The notes below the pieces were generated by a model. The model was not told the origin of the DNA. It saw only the letters and a program-made list of their open reading frames with translations, and did no database searches. The translations under genes and the position numbers were made by a program. Source: DATLXH01 sp035576005 (GTDB taxonomy: Bacteria; Acidobacteriota; Thermoanaerobaculia; Gp7-AA8). From it: a DNA stretch of 31,627 bases. Positions within the stretch are counted from its first letter, which is position 1. Each line of letters starts with the position of its first letter. The DNA lies in contig DATLXH010000164.1 of NCBI GenBank assembly GCA_035576005.1, positions 1-31,627 on the forward strand. Direction: 5' to 3'. This document shows positions 22,754 to 30,989 of this stretch, piece after piece.

Positions 22754-23382
22754 CAGCCTATGCGCTCCGGTGATGGGCGGCTTCGACGCATTCTGCTCAA
22801 CTCTTCGCGCTCCTGTTGCTGGACCGCTCGCAGCAGGGCGTCAGCCGAGCTCTCCCCCTCCTGTTCCTGACCGTCTTTCCCTTCAGGCTTCTCGTCCTGA
22901 TCACCCTGAGTCTGCTGCTTCTGGTTAGGCTCTTTCTCGCTTTCGGCCTTTTTCTTCAACGCGATTTCCAGGTTGCGCTTGGCCCTCAGGTCGCCTGGAC
23001 GGAGGCGAAGCGCGTCAGTCAGATCGCGAATCGCGTTATCGTTCGCGTTCGCGCGAAGCGCGCCTGTCCCTCGGTTGTAAAGGGCGTCGGGTCGAAGCTT
23101 GAGATTTTTCATCGCAGGCGCGATCGAGGCCGCACCCTCCGCGAAACTGCCGGCAGCGATCTCCGCGGTGCCGAGGTTGAATGCCGCGCTCGGTCGATTG
23201 AAGAGCTCACCTGAGCGTCGGAAGCTCCGTGCCGCATCAACGAATTTGCTTCGCTGAAACTCCCGCATACCGCGGGCGGTCGCGGCTGAGGAGTTGGTCT
23301 CACGCAGCATCCGTTGGATCCATCCCGGTGCACCGTCGAGCGCGGCGAACGAGAGCGCAACCACAATCGCGACTGTTCTCAC
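22750..23382 (-). CDS. TPR protein of the Bat operon (BatC/BatE-like)
   Basis: This 210-residue protein has a signal peptide (RTVAIVVALSFAALDGAPG), then TPR-like helices (about 33-140; FVDAARSFRRSGEL, AAFNLGTAEIAAGSF, DALYNRGTGAL, NAIRDLTDALRLRPG), then a strongly charged Glu/Gln/Lys-rich tail (about 145-180). That is the layout of BatC/BatE proteins. GTG 23382 is chosen because it overlaps the batB stop (GTGA), has GAGGGG 4 bases upstream and begins the signal peptide. The longer frame to 23445 lies in batB. It probably scaffolds the VWA proteins in the periplasm. Confidence 0.88.
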   Translation of the reverse strand: MRTVAIVVALSFAALDGAPGWIQRMLRETNSSAATARGMREFQRSKFVDAARSFRRSGELFNRPSAAFNLGTAEIAAGSFAEGAASIAPAMKNLKLRPDALYNRGTGALRANANDNAIRDLTDALRLRPGDLRAKRNLEIALKKKAESEKEPNQKQQTQGDQDEKPEGKDGQEQEGESSADALLRAVQQQEREELSRMRRSRPSPERIGW

Positions 23383-24329
23383 TCGGCCCCTCGATTGGTC
23401 AGCGACCCGCAGAAAAAGAGCAGCAGCGAAATTGCGAGCGGCCATTGAAAGCGCTCGACAGGCTGCTCGACGGTCATCCTGCCGCCGGCCGAGACGCTAC
23501 CCTCTGTCAAGACGTCGGTCGAGCTTTCTCCGAACGGATTCACGAGCGCACGGCCGCTCGTCCCACGAGCGATCTCCTTCATGACATCCGATCTAGCCAC
23601 CGTTGTAACGACCTTGCCGCTATCGTCCTTGAGAGTCTCGCCCTCGCTTCTGATCGGCGCTCCATCCGCTGTCCCGATCGTCACCGTATGAACCGGAATC
23701 AACATCTTTGTTGCTCTGCTGATCGCGGCCCTCAGTGATTTCCCTTGATCTTCGCCGTCGCTGATCAGCACGACGTCGAGCTTCTGTTGCGCTGAACTGC
23801 CCGCAAGATCGATGGCGGCATCGATGGCACCACCCAGGTCAGAGCCTGGCTGCGAGAGCTCGCCCGCCTCGATCGTGTCGAGCAATGTCGAGACCGCTTC
23901 CGCGTCAGTAGTCAACGGCGAGATCACTTCCGCACTCCGCTCGAAGATGATCAGCGCCACGCGCCCGGAGTGATTCGACATCACCTTCCTCGCGACCGCT
24001 TTCGCGGCGTCGAGCCGGGACGTTCCCACATCTTCGGCGGACATACTTTTCGAGACATCGACGACGACTACCCGATCTCTTTCATTACGCGGGACTTCAA
24101 TGGTCCTTGTGCCGGCTCGTGGACCGGCGACTGCAAGGATGGCAACTGCGAACGCGACGCAGACGAACCAGGGACGAGAGATCCGGGCTGTATTGGAAAC
24201 TCCGCGGAGACGTTCGGATACGAACCGCGCTGCGTTGGCACGCCGGACTCTCTCGCGATGGACCAGGAACCAGGCCAGAAAGGGAATGACCCCGAGAAGC
24301 AGGAGCAGCCTGCTCTCCCCGAAGCTCAA
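23379..24329 (-). CDS. batB: VWA-domain protein BatB
   Basis: This 316-residue membrane protein has an N-terminal TM helix (about 7-24), a second (about 54-70), a von Willebrand A domain with MIDAS DVSKS (Asp91, Ser93, Ser95) and SDGED downstream, and a C-terminal TM helix near the end (PLAISLLLFFCGSL). I chose the TTG at 24329: it overlaps the batA stop (TTGA), has GAGG 8 bases upstream, and gives the standard BatB N terminus. A longer frame to 24395 lies in batA. BatA/BatB pairs in one operon are the family norm, and the intact MIDAS predicts metal-dependent partner binding. Confidence 0.9.
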   Translation of the reverse strand: MSFGESRLLLLLGVIPFLAWFLVHRERVRRANAARFVSERLRGVSNTARISRPWFVCVAFAVAILAVAGPRAGTRTIEVPRNERDRVVVVDVSKSMSAEDVGTSRLDAAKAVARKVMSNHSGRVALIIFERSAEVISPLTTDAEAVSTLLDTIEAGELSQPGSDLGGAIDAAIDLAGSSAQQKLDVVLISDGEDQGKSLRAAISRATKMLIPVHTVTIGTADGAPIRSEGETLKDDSGKVVTTVARSDVMKEIARGTSGRALVNPFGESSTDVLTEGSVSAGGRMTVEQPVERFQWPLAISLLLFFCGSLTNRGAE

Positions 24330-25336
24330 GCAGGGAGCCTCATCCAGATCGTTTCGCCAACCAGGAAAGAGAGTGCCAGAAACGCTAAAGACCATCCCAA
24401 CGGAAACCGAAACAACTCGTCGACTCGTGTGATCTTCGGTGCGTCGAGCTTCACTCTTTCGAGCGAGTCGATTCGTTCAAACACTTTCTCGAGGGTAGCT
24501 GCGTCAGTCGCGCGAGAGTACGAGCCTCCGGTCTCCCGCGAAATCGCAGTCATCATCTCCTCGTCGAGCTCTCCCCTCACGTACTGGATCATGGTCTCGA
24601 TCTCTCCCGTGAAGCGGTTCTGGACCTTCACGGGGATCGGGACCTCACGGTCACGGCTGCCGACTCCGATCGTATGGATACGGATTCCATGGCGTGCAGC
24701 GAGCACCGCCGCAGTTGCTGGCTCGATCGAGCCCGCGTTGTTCACGCCGTCCGTCACGAGGATGATCACCTTGCTTCGCGACTTCGAATTTTTTAGGCGG
24801 TTTACCGACGTGGCGATCGCATGTCCAATCGCCGTGCCGTCACCGTTTTCGCCGATTCGAAAGCTCTCGAGCCGCTCTCTGATGACATCGCGGTCGAACG
24901 TGATCGGGACCCTCGTGGCAGCCCTCGCACCGAAGGTTACGATTCCGATCCGGTCATTCACGCGACCATCCACAAATTCGGAGATCAGCTCGATCGCGAC
25001 TGCGAAGCGATTGCGCGGTCGGAAATCCTCCGCGGCCATGCTGCCGGAGGAATCGATCGCGATCACGATGTCGAGCCCGAGCCTGTCGTCGCTCGACACG
25101 GACGTGAGGCGCTGCGGCCGGGCCAGTGCGATAACCAGGAGAACCCATCCAATTGTCTCGAGTATCAGTGGGATCGAAGACGTGAGCACTCTTAGACTTG
25201 TCTTGTTACGCAGAATCGTCAAGGACGAAAACTCGAATCCTCCGAGACCCTCGAGGCGATCCTGCTTCAGCAACACTACCCTCAGTGGGATCGCAAGCAG
25301 CAGGAGAAAGAACAGCGGTGAGGCGAACGTGATCAA
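24326..25336 (-). CDS. batA: VWA-domain protein BatA
   Basis: This 336-residue membrane protein has TM helices at about 5-23 and 57-72 and a C-terminal one (about 312-330), flanking a von Willebrand A domain with the MIDAS DSSGS (Asp95, Ser97, Ser99), LVTDGVNNAG and the insertion with GEIETMIQYVRGELDEEMM. This is the classic BatA layout, and the TM anchors place the VWA domain in the periplasm. The TTG start at 25336 overlaps the upstream stop (TTGA), with AGGA about 6 bases before it. Confidence 0.9.
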   Translation of the reverse strand: MITFASPLFFLLLLAIPLRVVLLKQDRLEGLGGFEFSSLTILRNKTSLRVLTSSIPLILETIGWVLLVIALARPQRLTSVSSDDRLGLDIVIAIDSSGSMAAEDFRPRNRFAVAIELISEFVDGRVNDRIGIVTFGARAATRVPITFDRDVIRERLESFRIGENGDGTAIGHAIATSVNRLKNSKSRSKVIILVTDGVNNAGSIEPATAAVLAARHGIRIHTIGVGSRDREVPIPVKVQNRFTGEIETMIQYVRGELDEEMMTAISRETGGSYSRATDAATLEKVFERIDSLERVKLDAPKITRVDELFRFPLGWSLAFLALSFLVGETIWMRLPA

Positions 25337-26130
25337 GCTACGTCCTCTCTCGGTTCCGACAGCTCTATCAGTGAACGTGCTTCGGCCAGCAGCTCAGACG
25401 TCGTCATCGGCTCCTTGAGCCCGATTCCGAGGGGAGCGAACTTGGCAAGGTCGCCAGCATGAAGAAGCTGGCTGACATTAGGCGACGCAGCCTTCATGAT
25501 CTGCCCGGTCTTGAGTTTCGTCACGAGCTGCCGGGAGGTGAGGTCTAACGAGAAACGATCATTGAGGCGGGCGAGGTAACGCCGGGTGGCGTCCGCGAGC
25601 TCGATGCTCAGTGCCGCGCCGCCAGCCCCGCTCAATCGCTCGAGTACGGCCCGATACTCCTCCGCCGGGCTTTGCGTGATTGGGACAGTGCCAGTGACTT
25701 GTTGCCTGCGGAGCAGGATCACAAGCGCTGTCCACGCGATCGCTGCAGCGATCGCTGCGACTCCGACGGCAACCACCGCCGTTCGCGACTCTTCCGGGCT
25801 GATCGGGGAAGCCAAAGGCGCCGGCTCGAGCTTGTCATCGGCCGCCAGAACCGAGGCGATCGTGATTCTCACTCCATCAAACGTCCGCGCTCCCGCTGCA
25901 TTGCGGATATCACCACGTACCACAATTTCGCCCGGCTGGAACGAGCGCACGACTGCAGTGTTCCCGCTTACGGAGACAATCTCATAGCCAGGCGACGGCT
26001 CGAGCCGGAGGCGATCGGAAGGATCCGACGGGAACCGCAATGTGATGCGATCGCCTACAGTTGGCCTGTCGGGACTGATTGACACCACCGGCGCGTCGCC
26101 GAGTGTCAGGAAGAGAAGGAGCGCGATCAT
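25333..26130 (-). CDS. Bat operon membrane protein (DUF4381-like)
   Basis: This 265-residue protein has an N-terminal signal sequence (about 1-12), a beta-rich extracytoplasmic region to about 110, a TM helix (about 117-140) and a cytoplasmic tail containing YRAVLERLSG and ATRRYLARL. That order resembles the BatD-like/DUF4381 stalk proteins found between DUF58 and batA. The family match is by layout and position, not a sharp motif. The ATG at 26130 overlaps the DUF58 stop (ATGA). Confidence 0.75.
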   Translation of the reverse strand: MIALLLFLTLGDAPVVSISPDRPTVGDRITLRFPSDPSDRLRLEPSPGYEIVSVSGNTAVVRSFQPGEIVVRGDIRNAAGARTFDGVRITIASVLAADDKLEPAPLASPISPEESRTAVVAVGVAAIAAAIAWTALVILLRRQQVTGTVPITQSPAEEYRAVLERLSGAGGAALSIELADATRRYLARLNDRFSLDLTSRQLVTKLKTGQIMKAASPNVSQLLHAGDLAKFAPLGIGLKEPMTTSELLAEARSLIELSEPREDVA

Positions 26131-27014
26131 CGTCTTCTCATCGTTCGTTGATGAAAGAACTTCAGAAGGGCTGGCTCATAAGGGATTGCTGTAGATAGCT
26201 CGAGAAAATCGATCCCAGCTTGTTTGAGTAGGCGACCCGGCTCGGGCAAACGCAGCAGGTTCGGCGTCGCTGCGAGATCGACCGTCACCCTGCGGCCGCT
26301 CTCAGCGTCACTAAGTTTCACCAGTCCGCTAGGCGGCAGGTAACGCTCGCGTGGGTCGACAATCGAGATCGCGATCAAGTCATGACGCATACGCATCCTG
26401 CGTATGCTCGCTTCGAAGCCCGGGTCGAGGAAGTCGGACAGAACGATCACGATCGATCGTCGTGGAGTCACGCGATTCAGGAATGATCCGAGGAGATCAA
26501 AACGCGCGACGGTCCCACGCCTGGCGTCGTCCGCCAGCGCGCTTCGCACGAGGAGCTGGACATGGGAACGGCCCCGGCGAGCAGGGATGAACCGCCGGAC
26601 CTCGGAGTTGAACATCAGCAGCCCCACGCGATCGCGATTCTGCTCGGCAGCGAAGGCGAGTACAGCAATGATTTCCCGAGCGAGGTCAATCTTTCGACGG
26701 TCAAGCGAGCCGAATGCCATCGAGCCCGAGAGATCGGCAGCGATCATGATCGATAAATCGCGTTCTTCGACAAACTCTTTGACATGGGGTGAACCACTTC
26801 GCGCCGTAACGTTCCAGTCAATGGTTCGCACGTCATCACCCGGCTGATATTCGCGAACCTGCGAGAACTCAATTCCCTGTCCATGAAACGCCGCGTGATA
26901 ATCCCCAGCGAATCCGGCGCGCACCAATCGTGCGGTCACGAGCTCGAGCTCTCTCACTCGGCGCGGGAGTGATGGCTCGGCAGGTTTCGGTGGTCTACGG
27001 AAGAATCGGAGCAT
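26127..27014 (-). CDS. DUF58 family VWA-like protein
   Basis: This 295-residue protein has the DUF58 signature REYQPGDDVRTIDWNVTAR (54-72), then a VWA-like fold with the MIDAS DLSGS (Asp94, Ser96, Ser98). DUF58 proteins sit next to MoxR ATPases in Bat operons, where MoxR is thought to act on VWA proteins as a chaperone. The N terminus is basic with no TM helix, so it is probably cytoplasmic. The ATG at 27014 has no strong ribosome binding site and lies 131 bases after moxR, the only sizeable gap in the operon. Confidence 0.9.
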   Translation of the reverse strand: MLRFFRRPPKPAEPSLPRRVRELELVTARLVRAGFAGDYHAAFHGQGIEFSQVREYQPGDDVRTIDWNVTARSGSPHVKEFVEERDLSIMIAADLSGSMAFGSLDRRKIDLAREIIAVLAFAAEQNRDRVGLLMFNSEVRRFIPARRGRSHVQLLVRSALADDARRGTVARFDLLGSFLNRVTPRRSIVIVLSDFLDPGFEASIRRMRMRHDLIAISIVDPRERYLPPSGLVKLSDAESGRRVTVDLAATPNLLRLPEPGRLLKQAGIDFLELSTAIPYEPALLKFFHQRTMRRR

Positions 27015-27145
27015 AACCAGCTTGAATGTTGTCGCGGTGTTCGTGTGACTTCAAGTAACAAGATCTACGGTCGCGTAACGATGCGCTTTACGAGTCTTGC
27101 GTCGTGGCTCAGGACGAGTTGAACGACTGGCATGGGCGTTCAGGC

Positions 27146-28141
27146 TCACGGAACGGAGACGGAAGACAGAATGCCGTCGATGATCTGATCCGAGGTGACC
27201 GCCTCGGCAGCAGCTTCGTACGTGAGGAGCAGTCGGTGGCGGAGCACATCGTGCGCAACATCCTTGATATCCTCGGGAACGACGTAATTGCGACCCTCGA
27301 GAAACGCGTGACCTCTGGCGACGTGCGCGAATGCCAGTGTCGCTCTTGGTGATGCTCCGTACGCCAGATGGGGCGTGTGAACTGCCAGCTTGTATTCGCC
27401 AGGACTCCGCGTCGCTGTGACCAGCTCGACAATGTAGCGAGAAATGCGCTCGTCGAGATGCACCGAAGCGACGGCTCGCGTCAGCTCCCTTGCGTCCTCC
27501 AGAGTGATTGCCGCGGTAACAGGGGCCACCTCGGGTGCCGGGTTCAGATACATGGCAAGAATGCGTCCCTCTTCTTCCTTGCTCGGATACCGCACCACGA
27601 CCTTCATGAGGAAACGGTCCACCTGCGCTTCAGGGAGTGAGTATGTGCCTTCGTGATCGATCGGATTCTGCGTCGCGATGACCACGAAGGGATCAGGCAA
27701 CGGATGAGTCCTGTCACCGATCGTCACCTGTCGCTCCTGCATTGCTTCGAGAAGAGCGCTCTGAACCTTTGCTGGAGCGCGATTGATCTCGTCGGCAAGC
27801 ACCAGGTTTGCGAAAACCGGTCCGAAGCGGGCCGTGAAAACTCTTCCGGCAGGATCAAAGATCAACGTCCCCGTCACGTCTGCTGGTAGAAGATCGGGGG
27901 TGAACTGAATCCTCTTGAACGACCCCGCCATGGCCGAAGCGAGCGTTTTGACTGCAAGCGTCTTCGCGAGACCTGGAACACCCTCCACGATCACGTGCCC
28001 TCGGACCATCAGAGCGACGATCAGCCTGTCGATCAGGTGGTCCTGTCCGACTACAGCACGGGCAACTTCGCGACGAAGACGAACGACCGCATCCTGGGCA
28101 GCTTCAAGCCCCTCGCTTCGAGGCTCAGCCAACGATTCCAT
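27146..28141 (-). CDS. moxR: MoxR-family AAA+ ATPase
   Basis: This 331-residue MoxR ATPase has Walker A GVPGLAKT (54-61), Walker B LVLADEINRAP, sensor-1 ATQNP, the EGTYSLPEAQVDRF motif and the GASPRA sensor-2 region (LAYGASPRATLAF). MoxR proteins pair with VWA proteins as chaperones for complex assembly. The ATG at 28141 shares its A with the thioredoxin stop (TGATG), so the two genes are coupled. The DUF58 gene follows after a 131-base gap. Confidence 0.95.
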   Translation of the reverse strand: MESLAEPRSEGLEAAQDAVVRLRREVARAVVGQDHLIDRLIVALMVRGHVIVEGVPGLAKTLAVKTLASAMAGSFKRIQFTPDLLPADVTGTLIFDPAGRVFTARFGPVFANLVLADEINRAPAKVQSALLEAMQERQVTIGDRTHPLPDPFVVIATQNPIDHEGTYSLPEAQVDRFLMKVVVRYPSKEEEGRILAMYLNPAPEVAPVTAAITLEDARELTRAVASVHLDERISRYIVELVTATRSPGEYKLAVHTPHLAYGASPRATLAFAHVARGHAFLEGRNYVVPEDIKDVAHDVLRHRLLLTYEAAAEAVTSDQIIDGILSSVSVP

Positions 28142-28458
28142 CAGGCAACTCCAAGATGAGGTTCCAGCTTTTTCCGGAGGTCGCGCTCCGAAAGCGCTCC
28201 GACGATTCGTTCCACGATCCGGCCACCTTTGAAGAGCATCAAGGTCGGCACGCTCATGACCCCATGCTGAGCCGCAAGTTCAGGCGACTTATCGATGTCA
28301 ACCGAACGCACTTCCACTCTCCCGGTGAACTCTTTTGAAAAGCGATCGAGCACAGGAAGCATCGCTTTACATGGCCCGCACCACTCTGCACCAAAGTCGA
28401 CTAACACCGTGGACCCGGAAGTGATCTTCTGAAATTCATCCGCACCGATTTCTTTCAT
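28141..28458 (-). CDS. trxA: thioredoxin
   Basis: This 105-residue classical thioredoxin has the active site WCGPC (26-30) after FGAE, the cis-proline loop SVPT (Pro71) and the closing GALSERDLRKKLE helix. It reduces protein disulfides in the cytoplasm and is the expected electron donor for thioredoxin-type arsenate reductase such as the one at 9121-9561. AGGAA lies about 7 bases before ATG 28458. It opens the moxR-bat operon, with its stop overlapping the moxR start by one base. The symbol trxA is by similarity; other paralogues may exist. Confidence 0.95.
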   Translation of the reverse strand: MKEIGADEFQKITSGSTVLVDFGAEWCGPCKAMLPVLDRFSKEFTGRVEVRSVDIDKSPELAAQHGVMSVPTLMLFKGGRIVERIVGALSERDLRKKLEPHLGVA

Positions 28459-28483
28459 GGTCTATTTCCTTTTCTCACGAGTG

Positions 28484-28511
28484 AGTTTACCCGCATCCGT
28501 TGCGACCCCAA
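28484..28511 (-). promoter_or_regulatory. candidate promoter of the trx-moxR-bat operon
   Basis: Minus strand: -35 box TTGGGG (28511-28506), 16-base spacer, -10 box TAAACT (28489-28484), giving a leader of roughly 20 bases. The -35 is a partial match. The palindrome CTCAC-GA-GTGAG (28474-28485) overlaps the edge of the -10 and could be an operator. Confidence 0.35.
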
Positions 28512-28783
28512 GGGCGTCGGATCACCTTGTGGGAGCCCGACGATTCGCTGTAACGCGAAATCGCGAGACTGTCATCCCAGGCGGGTTAACAGGGTGGAGC
28601 GCTACTGAAAGGTGATGAAGAAGCGGTGTGCGGAAAAGTTCCGCGCGACTGAGGGAAACGAACCATTTGTCGTCCCGACATTCCGGCCAAACCACTCAAA
28701 ACGCTGGAAAGTTAAGGGAGTAATGGAAGGCGCCGCGCCGGCGCCGTGTCGGTGGTAAAAACATCTTCGAGAATCAGAACGCG

Positions 28784-28811
28784 TTGCCCACATCCGTCGC
28801 TCTGCCATACT
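28784..28811 (+). promoter_or_regulatory. candidate promoter of ksgA
   Basis: TTGCCC (28784-28789), 16-base spacer, CATACT (28806-28811). The chosen ATG at 28823 is about 12 bases past the -10, so the transcript would be nearly leaderless, consistent with the absent ribosome binding site. If ksgA begins upstream at the TTG 28784, this site would be coding. Confidence 0.3.
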
Positions 28812-28822
28812 CTCACGTACTG

Positions 28823-29647
28823 ATGGACCGCGACCCCGATGCACGTCGCCCTCAACGGAAATGGGGACAGAACTTTTTGCGAAACGACTCTGCAGCGCAG
28901 AAGATCGCCGCGTCCCTCGAACCTCTCCCCGGAGAGCTCATCGTTGAGATCGGTCCGGGTGACGGCGCGCTCACCAGACGCCTCGCGACGCTCGGCCCTC
29001 TTCAGGTCATCGAGATCGATCCCGGTCTTGCAGCCAGGCTTCGTGAGCAATTCGGCGAGCGGATTACCGTCGTAGATGGAGACGCGCTGCAGGTCCCGCT
29101 GCCGCAAACCCCGTTCTGTGCCGTGGGGAACCTTCCCTACAATGCGGGAACTCCAATTCTGCGCCGGGTGATCGCCGCCGCAGGCTGCCGCCGCTCGGTT
29201 TTCATGCTACAGAAAGAAGTGGCGGACAGGCTCGTGGCACGGGCCGGCGACGAGGCTTACGGATACCTGACGCTCTACGCGCAGCTGTACGCGGATGCAA
29301 CCATCCTGATGACGCTGGCACCAGGGTCGTTTCGTCCGTCTCCAAAGGTGTGGAGCTCGGTTGTTATCCTCGATCGCGTAGTGCGCGTGACCTCTGTAGA
29401 GAAGGAAATCCTGCTCAGAGTCATCTCAGCAGCATTCGCGATGCGGAGAAAGCAGCTTCGTAACAACCTCGCGGCCGCCTTCAATCTGGAAAAGCGCTTT
29501 CTCGACACCGCACTGACGAGCATCGGACTCCCTGCAGATATAAGAGCAGAGAGGATGAGTCTCGAGGATTTCGACCGGCTATCCGCGCTTATCGTGCCGC
29601 TCGGCGACGACCTGACGACCCGGGCTCACTCGAGCCCTCGATCCTGA
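28823..29647 (+). CDS. ksgA: 16S rRNA (adenine-N6,N6)-dimethyltransferase
   Basis: This 274-residue KsgA/RsmA methylates two adjacent adenosines in the 3'-terminal helix of 16S rRNA using S-adenosylmethionine. Motifs are GQNFL (15-19), the SAM loop EIGPGDG (42-48), the acidic IEID end of strand 2 (64-67) and the catalytic NLPYN (103-107), then RPSPKVWSSVV and AFAMRRKQLRNNL. The start is ATG 28823, just before the conserved GQNFL region; an in-frame TTG at 28784 is possible. The last 59 bases overlap the matrixin-like gene on the other strand; both ends are poorly conserved tails. Confidence 0.95.
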   Translation: MDRDPDARRPQRKWGQNFLRNDSAAQKIAASLEPLPGELIVEIGPGDGALTRRLATLGPLQVIEIDPGLAARLREQFGERITVVDGDALQVPLPQTPFCAVGNLPYNAGTPILRRVIAAAGCRRSVFMLQKEVADRLVARAGDEAYGYLTLYAQLYADATILMTLAPGSFRPSPKVWSSVVILDRVVRVTSVEKEILLRVISAAFAMRRKQLRNNLAAAFNLEKRFLDTALTSIGLPADIRAERMSLEDFDRLSALIVPLGDDLTTRAHSSPRS

Positions 29648-30875
29648 TAGCGCCGGTGAGCGCGGCAGTCTCGTTTCCGTTCTTTGCGACGAGAACGAAT
29701 GATCCGGGCGCAACCGTGGCCGACACCTGGAACGTCGCCCAGAGATAATTGCTCCCGTACTTAAACTCGGAAACTCGCTTGAATCCGGGGTTGGGGATCT
29801 CGAATTCAGTAAGTCCACCAACCACCCCGTCGCCACCTAGCGCGATTGAAACACTTTCTCCTGCACGAACCACGGCCGCGCTCGAGCCAAGTTTCACCTG
29901 AGTGCTGAAGGCCGGAAACGCCCCTACCCAGCGTGGGTTCAGCGTCGCCGGGAGCCCGTCGTTGGTCAGTTCCAGACGTTCGGTGACACTCCCGTCCCTG
30001 ACCTCAATCACTTCTCCATTTCTGAGGAATTCAGTCCTGAATTCGGCTTTTCTCGCATCACGCCAGACTCCGGAAAAGTTCTGCGGATCCACGGGACCAT
30101 CAAGCGGTTCAGCGTAAAGACGATAGCGCCCTGCCGGTACCTGGTTGAGCTCGAAAGATCCCGTCGCATCGGTAAGCGCGCTCGCGATCGCGGCACCAGA
30201 TTCGTTGAGGGCAACGACCTGCGCCGCGAAGATTGCCCCTGTAGGTCCGCGGACCGCTCCACGCAACGTTGCCCCGCCGCGGCCACTCTTCGGATAGATG
30301 GCCGCCGTCGCGATCCGATCATCGCTGTCGAGACCCGCGTAAGAGTCGTTCCCTACAAACGGGTACATGATTGAGGCGACGACAGCAGAGTGATCCAGAC
30401 CGAGCATGTGACCGGCCTCGTGGGCAATCAGCTTCTGCAGATTCACATTGCCGCCTGCGGCGACCGAAGGATCGACTTGAATGTCCGACTCGAAAATTCG
30501 GGCGTTGTCATCGTAAAATGTCGTCGTGAATGCCAGAAAGCCACTCCCTTCATAGAGCTTGTCTTTGAGGGAAATGCTGTTCTTTCCATCTTTTCCGGCG
30601 CTGATCGAGGCAATCTGATCCGCCTCGAATTTCGCCGCGCTTCCGGTAACACCACCCCACGATTCCATTGCTTTCTGAACGGTCGCGGCCCCGCCTTCGA
30701 ACCTCGCGGCCGCGTCGCGATCCAGTACGTAGTGGACAGGGAACGACTCACTCGACCAGGTCAGCGGTTGAGGACGCTGCTTGAGGAGATAGGTCAGGCG
30801 GGCTGCAGAAAACGCCTGCCCTGCCGAGATGAGAATCCCAGTCGCTGCGATGGCTGCTTTGATCGAGGTCTTCAT
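29589..30875 (-). CDS. matrixin-like secreted metalloprotease with carboxypeptidase-regulatory-like domain
   Basis: This 428-residue secreted metzincin-like protein has a signal peptide (about 1-24). The catalytic domain (about 38-195) contains HEAGHMLGLDH (152-162, all three zinc histidines and the glutamate) and a Met-turn SIMYP (Met170). A carboxypeptidase regulatory-like beta sandwich follows (about 205-265; ATLRGAVRGPTG, TDATGSFELNQVPAGRYRL), then an IPT/TIG-like C-terminal region (about 320-415), which is less certain. It probably degrades extracellular protein. No propeptide cysteine switch (PRCGVPD) is visible. The ATG at 30875 has no strong ribosome binding site but begins the signal peptide. 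The C terminus overlaps ksgA by 59 bases on the opposite strand. Confidence 0.9.
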   Translation of the reverse strand: MKTSIKAAIAATGILISAGQAFSAARLTYLLKQRPQPLTWSSESFPVHYVLDRDAAARFEGGAATVQKAMESWGGVTGSAAKFEADQIASISAGKDGKNSISLKDKLYEGSGFLAFTTTFYDDNARIFESDIQVDPSVAAGGNVNLQKLIAHEAGHMLGLDHSAVVASIMYPFVGNDSYAGLDSDDRIATAAIYPKSGRGGATLRGAVRGPTGAIFAAQVVALNESGAAIASALTDATGSFELNQVPAGRYRLYAEPLDGPVDPQNFSGVWRDARKAEFRTEFLRNGEVIEVRDGSVTERLELTNDGLPATLNPRWVGAFPAFSTQVKLGSSAAVVRAGESVSIALGGDGVVGGLTEFEIPNPGFKRVSEFKYGSNYLWATFQVSATVAPGSFVLVAKNGNETAALTGAIRIEGSSEPGSSGRRRAAR

Positions 30876-30912
30876 TCAGAGTTCGCAACAGAACCTATTC
30901 AAGGAAAATGCC

Positions 30913-30941
30913 ACTTATTTGATATACAAGCCGCCAGTCAA
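30913..30941 (-). promoter_or_regulatory. candidate promoter of the matrixin-like gene
   Basis: Minus strand: TTGACT (30941-30936), 17-base spacer, ATAAGT (30918-30913), in an AT-rich patch. Transcription would begin near 30906, about 30 bases before the start codon. The -35 is good and the -10 weak. Confidence 0.4.
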
Positions 30942-30989
30942 TAACCTGGACGAACGAGAGCCGAAAGGCGCTGGTTGGCATGGTTTGGC

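Larger units (their letters stand above)
28459..28822. other. intergenic region between divergent trx and ksgA
   Basis: About 364 bases. It holds candidate promoters for both genes, a small hairpin GCGGAA-AAG-TTCCGC (28630-28644), a GC-rich palindrome (28729-28745) and a short palindrome CTCAC-GA-GTGAG (28474-28485) beside the trx -10. No RNA gene or coding frame is convincing. Confidence 0.6.

Noticed and set aside
23970..25418. 482-residue plus-strand frame opposite batA/batB
   Set aside because: It is an antisense shadow: Ser/Arg-rich with no domain, while the minus strand encodes clear VWA proteins in an overlapping operon.
28602..28844. 80-residue minus-strand frame in the trx-ksgA gap
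   Set aside because: No recognisable pattern or ribosome binding site, and it overlaps the ksgA start.
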